DNA of 8,392 nt from an uncultured Clostridia bacterium. GTDB taxonomy: Bacteria; Bacillota; Clostridia; Oscillospirales; Ruminococcaceae. This document shows positions 5,743-8,392 of this stretch, one piece after another; the stretch's first letter is position 1, and every line of letters begins with the position of its first letter. The position numbers were made by a program, and so were the translations under genes. The stretch spans positions 1 through 8,392 of the forward strand of contig CAMEQX010000045.1 in assembly GCA_945933905.1 (NCBI GenBank), given 5' to 3'. The notes beneath the pieces were generated by a model, which did not search any database, had not been told where the DNA came from, and saw only the letters and a program-made list of their open reading frames with translations.

Positions 5743-8046
5743 ATGGACAGAAACAACAGACCTCACTCTCGTGACAAGAACGTTTCGGGTTCAAGCAACG
5801 GCGTTCACAGGAGAGGCTCGGGGCTTGGCACGGGCAGAGTAGGCTCGCACGACTACTCCTCGCAGGGCGCCTCTCACGGAGGAACAGCAAAGCGTGCCGC
5901 AATCGGCGGTGGCGGCGGTCTTACGATAATCGTTTTGCTGGTGATTTTCTTTTTCTCAAAGTGCAGCGGCTCGGTTGACTTATCCGGAAACAACGGCGGA
6001 TACGGCGGAAATACCGGCACGAACAACTCCTATGTGAACGAATATGTCGGCGGCGGAAGCGTGAACTATAACGTTGCGGACGGCTCTCGCGCAAAAAGAA
6101 CCTCGATTACGGGCAGCGACTCCGTGACAATTATGGTGTATATGTGCGGAACCGACCTTGAGTCAAAGCACGGAATGGCTTCTGCGGATATGGAAGAAAT
6201 GCGCGCGGCAAGCTCAAGCTTTGGCGATAATTTCAATCTCATCGTTTACACGGGCGGCTGTAATAAATGGAAAAACGGCGTGAGCTCCTCGGTAAATCAG
6301 ATTTATCAAATTAAGGGCGGGAAAATCAAAACGCTTGTTTCGGACGACGGCAAAAAGTCGATGATAAAGCCCGAAACGCTCACCTCGTTCATCAAATACT
6401 GCACATCAAACTTCCCCGCGAACCGCAGAGAGCTGATTTTGTGGGACCACGGCGGCGGCTCCGTCAGCGGCTACGGCTATGACGAAAAGTTCTCGTCAAG
6501 CGGCTCTATGACGCTTGCGGGTATCGACAAGGCTCTCAAAAACAGCGGCACAACCTTCGATTTCATCGGCTTTGACGCGTGCCTTATGGCGACCGCCGAG
6601 AACGCGCTTATGCTCAACGATTACGCGGATTATCTCATCGCGTCCGAGGAAACTGAGCCCGGCATCGGCTGGTATTACACGAATTGGCTGACAAAATTTG
6701 CCAAAAACACCTCGATGAAAACGCTTGATGTCGGCAAAAATATCATCGATGATTTCGTGTCGGAATGCGGAAGAAAGTGCGCGGGACAGAAAACCACGCT
6801 CTCGATAATCGACCTCGCGGAGTTTTCGCACACAGTTCCCGAAAATCTCGCGGCGTTCTCGAAATCCGTCACCACGAAAATCAATCAAAACGACTACAAA
6901 ACGGTTTCAGACGCGCGTTATAACACGAGAGAATTTGCGACAAGCTCTAAAATCGACCAGGTTGACCTTGTAAATCTCGCGGAAAATATGAACACCGCCG
7001 AGGGAAAAACGCTTGCGAATTCGCTGAAAAACGCGGTTAAATACAACCGCACCTCGTCAAATATGACCAACGCTTACGGCGTGTCGATTTACTTCCCGTA
7101 CAAGCGCACATCTTACGTTGACAAGGCGTGCGATACCTACGAGGATATCGGAATGAACTCCGAGTACGCCGAGTGTATCAGAAAGTTCGCAAGCCTTGAA
7201 ACAAGCGGTCAAATTGCCGCGGGCGGCTCCTCGTCACCGATAACTTCGATTTTCGGCGGAAGCTCCTCTTACTCCTCGGGCAGCTCCGATATTATCGGGC
7301 AGCTGATAAGCGGCTTTTTGGGCGGTCGCTCAACGATAAACGGTCTTGACAAGAGCAACACCGCGTTTATGGGAGCGATTGACGAAAACACCGCCTCGGA
7401 GTACCTCGCGAACAATTATTTTGACGCGTCAAATCTTGTCTGGGAGCAGAAAAACGGCAAGTATGTGATGACGCTTCCCGAAACGCAGTGGGAGCTGGTT
7501 CACGGGCTTGACCGAAATATGTTCTACGACGACGGCGAGGGCTGGGTTGACCTCGGCTTTGACAACACGTTCAGCTTCGACGACGACGGAAATCTTATCG
7601 CTGATGATGAGCGGAACTGGGTTGCGATAAACGGACAGCCTGTCGCCTATTATCACACAGACACAATCAAAAACGCAGACGGAAGCTACACCGATATGGG
7701 ATATGTTCCCGCGATGCTGAACGGCACGCGCGTTAATCTGATACTCGTGTTCGAGGGCAAAAACGCTTATATCGCGGGCGCAAATACAGATTACCGAAAC
7801 GGCGAAACCGAAACGGTTGCCAAGAACCTCACGGAGCTTCAAATCGGCGACAAGCTTGACTTTATCTGCGATTTTTACGGCTACGACAAGGTTTACCGCG
7901 ACTCCTACTACCTCGGCGAGCAAATGACGGTGACCGACAATATGAAGGTGACAAACGTTGATGTGGGCAGCGGAAAAGTGCTGATAACCTACTGCTTCAC
8001 GGATATTTACAATCAGCAGTACTGGACGCCTTCTATTAAAAAATAA
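5743..8046 (+). CDS. Membrane-anchored clostripain-family (peptidase C11) cysteine peptidase
   Basis: A 767-residue protein. Residues 1-50 are a basic, Ser/Gly-rich, probably disordered tail. Residues 54-72 (Gly stretch then LTIIVLLVIFFF) form one membrane segment that acts as an uncleaved anchor and exports the rest. After a Gly/Asn/Ser linker, the C11 caspase-like domain begins near residue 125 (VTIMVYMCGTDLES). The catalytic dyad is H236 in LWDHGGGSVSGYG and C280 in IGFDACLMA. The domain ends near residue 490. A second Ser/Gly-rich linker (about 497-535) leads to an Asp/Tyr-rich C-terminal region (about 550-767) that I cannot assign. Clostripains cleave after Arg or Lys and are often activated by self-cleavage; K249, 13 residues after the catalytic His, is a candidate processing site. 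The substrate is unknown; a role in surface protein processing or peptide nutrition is a guess. Its gene is divergent from lysR and ends at a bidirectional terminator. Confidence 0.88.
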   Translation: MDRNNRPHSRDKNVSGSSNGVHRRGSGLGTGRVGSHDYSSQGASHGGTAKRAAIGGGGGLTIIVLLVIFFFSKCSGSVDLSGNNGGYGGNTGTNNSYVNEYVGGGSVNYNVADGSRAKRTSITGSDSVTIMVYMCGTDLESKHGMASADMEEMRAASSSFGDNFNLIVYTGGCNKWKNGVSSSVNQIYQIKGGKIKTLVSDDGKKSMIKPETLTSFIKYCTSNFPANRRELILWDHGGGSVSGYGYDEKFSSSGSMTLAGIDKALKNSGTTFDFIGFDACLMATAENALMLNDYADYLIASEETEPGIGWYYTNWLTKFAKNTSMKTLDVGKNIIDDFVSECGRKCAGQKTTLSIIDLAEFSHTVPENLAAFSKSVTTKINQNDYKTVSDARYNTREFATSSKIDQVDLVNLAENMNTAEGKTLANSLKNAVKYNRTSSNMTNAYGVSIYFPYKRTSYVDKACDTYEDIGMNSEYAECIRKFASLETSGQIAAGGSSSPITSIFGGSSSYSSGSSDIIGQLISGFLGGRSTINGLDKSNTAFMGAIDENTASEYLANNYFDASNLVWEQKNGKYVMTLPETQWELVHGLDRNMFYDDGEGWVDLGFDNTFSFDDDGNLIADDERNWVAINGQPVAYYHTDTIKNADGSYTDMGYVPAMLNGTRVNLILVFEGKNAYIAGANTDYRNGETETVAKNLTELQIGDKLDFICDFYGYDKVYRDSYYLGEQMTVTDNMKVTNVDVGSGKVLITYCFTDIYNQQYWTPSIKK

Positions 8047-8052
8047 ACAAAT

Positions 8053-8089
8053 ACCGCGCAGTTTCAAATCTGCGCGGTTTGTTTTATTT
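8053..8089. terminator. Bidirectional rho-independent terminator between the peptidase gene and rlmH
   Basis: Arms ACCGCGCAG (8053-8061) and CTGCGCGGT (8070-8078) pair perfectly over 9 bp with an 8-nt loop. The tract TTGTTTTATTT follows on the + strand. The A-rich sequence before the left arm (AAATAAACAAAT) supplies T residues for the - strand. It serves the two convergent genes. Confidence 0.85.
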
Positions 8090-8392
8090 ATGGTATTTTG
8101 AGTTTGCGTTTATGGAAAACGCGCGGTAAATCTGCTCGAAAAGCATTACCCTTGCTAATTCGTGCGGGAAAGTCATCGGCGACATCGACAGCCGAAAATC
8201 ACACTCGCGCTTGAAATTCTCCGATAACCCAAACGAGCTGCCCACGACAAAATTCACCGTTGACGAGCCCTCGCCGCCGAGCTTTTCCAGCTTTTTTGCC
8301 AGCTCCTCGCTCGAAAGCTCCTTCCCTTCAATGCAAAGCGCGCTTTTATAGCCGTTTTTGCAAATCCCGCGAAGCTTGTTTGCCTCCGCTTC
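8084..8392 (-). CDS. rlmH: 23S rRNA (pseudouridine-1915-N3)-methyltransferase RlmH, C-terminal part
   Basis: The frame runs from the right window edge to TAA at 8086-8084 on the - strand, giving the last 102 residues of a protein that is usually about 155-160 residues. It ends with the RlmH signature: NFVVGSSFGLSENF, then LSMSPMTFPHELARVMLFEQIYRAFSINANSKYHK. RlmH is a small dimeric SPOUT methyltransferase with a trefoil knot that methylates pseudouridine 1915 in helix 69 of 23S rRNA on assembled ribosomes. The SAM-binding loop is normally IGGxxG and here reads VGSSFG, so the second glycine is a serine; the rest of the signature is intact. The N-terminal third and start codon are outside the window. 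It is a conserved housekeeping gene, unrelated to its neighbours here. Confidence 0.93.
   Translation of the reverse strand, partial: EAEANKLRGICKNGYKSALCIEGKELSSEELAKKLEKLGGEGSSTVNFVVGSSFGLSENFKRECDFRLSMSPMTFPHELARVMLFEQIYRAFSINANSKYHK

Noticed and set aside
5552..5842. A 96-codon + strand open frame crossing the divergent promoter region
   Set aside because: It covers both promoters and overlaps the peptidase gene start in another frame. Its coding content appears to be chance.
5947..5973. Possible lipobox around C74 of the clostripain-family protein
   Set aside because: The residue before the cysteine is lysine (FSKC). Lipoprotein signal peptidase sites need Gly, Ala or Ser there, and the preceding 50-residue tail is too long for a normal lipoprotein signal.
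7429..8067. A 212-codon open frame antisense to the end of the peptidase gene
   Set aside because: A compositional shadow of the peptidase frame, with no motif and no initiation signal.

Overview
The window looks like chromosomal DNA of an anaerobic, fermentative Firmicute, most likely a Ruminococcus-like member of the Oscillospirales. The grounds are a bifunctional alcohol dehydrogenase tail, a sensory-type [FeFe]-hydrogenase, strong AGGAGG-type ribosome binding sites, housekeeping-type promoters and a membrane-anchored clostripain-family protein. I see no insertion sequences, phage genes, tRNA or rRNA genes, or CRISPR repeats. All complete genes are intact.

Left block (1-4603, all + strand): the C-terminal part of an AdhE-type acetaldehyde/alcohol dehydrogenase, an APH/choline-kinase-like kinase, a small thioredoxin-fold [2Fe-2S] protein, a HydS-type (group C) [FeFe]-hydrogenase with a PAS domain, and a SpoIIE/PP2C-type phosphatase whose start codon overlaps the hydS stop codon. 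A GC-rich hairpin separates the kinase from the [2Fe-2S] gene. From memory, Ruminococcus albus 7 has a reported transcriptional unit containing aad (adhE), hydA2, hydS, a Ser/Thr kinase, a Ser/Thr phosphatase and a redox-sensing repressor. The block here fits that theme of redox or H2 sensing tied to ethanol formation. No catalytic hydrogenase or Rex gene is visible, however, and the block ends in a terminator directly after the phosphatase.

Middle (4610-5742): a bidirectional terminator, a LysR-type regulator on the - strand, and a compact 176-bp divergent promoter region. That region holds two near-perfect housekeeping promoters facing away from each other, with a 22-bp imperfect palindrome between them near -65 of the rightward promoter.

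Right block (5743-8392): a 767-residue membrane-anchored clostripain-family (C11) cysteine peptidase on the + strand, a second bidirectional terminator, and the C-terminal two thirds of RlmH (23S rRNA methyltransferase) on the - strand, cut by the window edge.

How the genes may work together (inference): HydS would sense H2 or the redox state through its H-cluster and FeS clusters. It would pass the signal through its PAS domain and conserved C-terminal helix to the co-translated phosphatase, which would act on an unidentified phosphoprotein. The small [2Fe-2S] protein would be an electron partner. Ethanol production by AdhE is a plausible regulated output. The LysR-peptidase pair looks like a separate regulatory unit.
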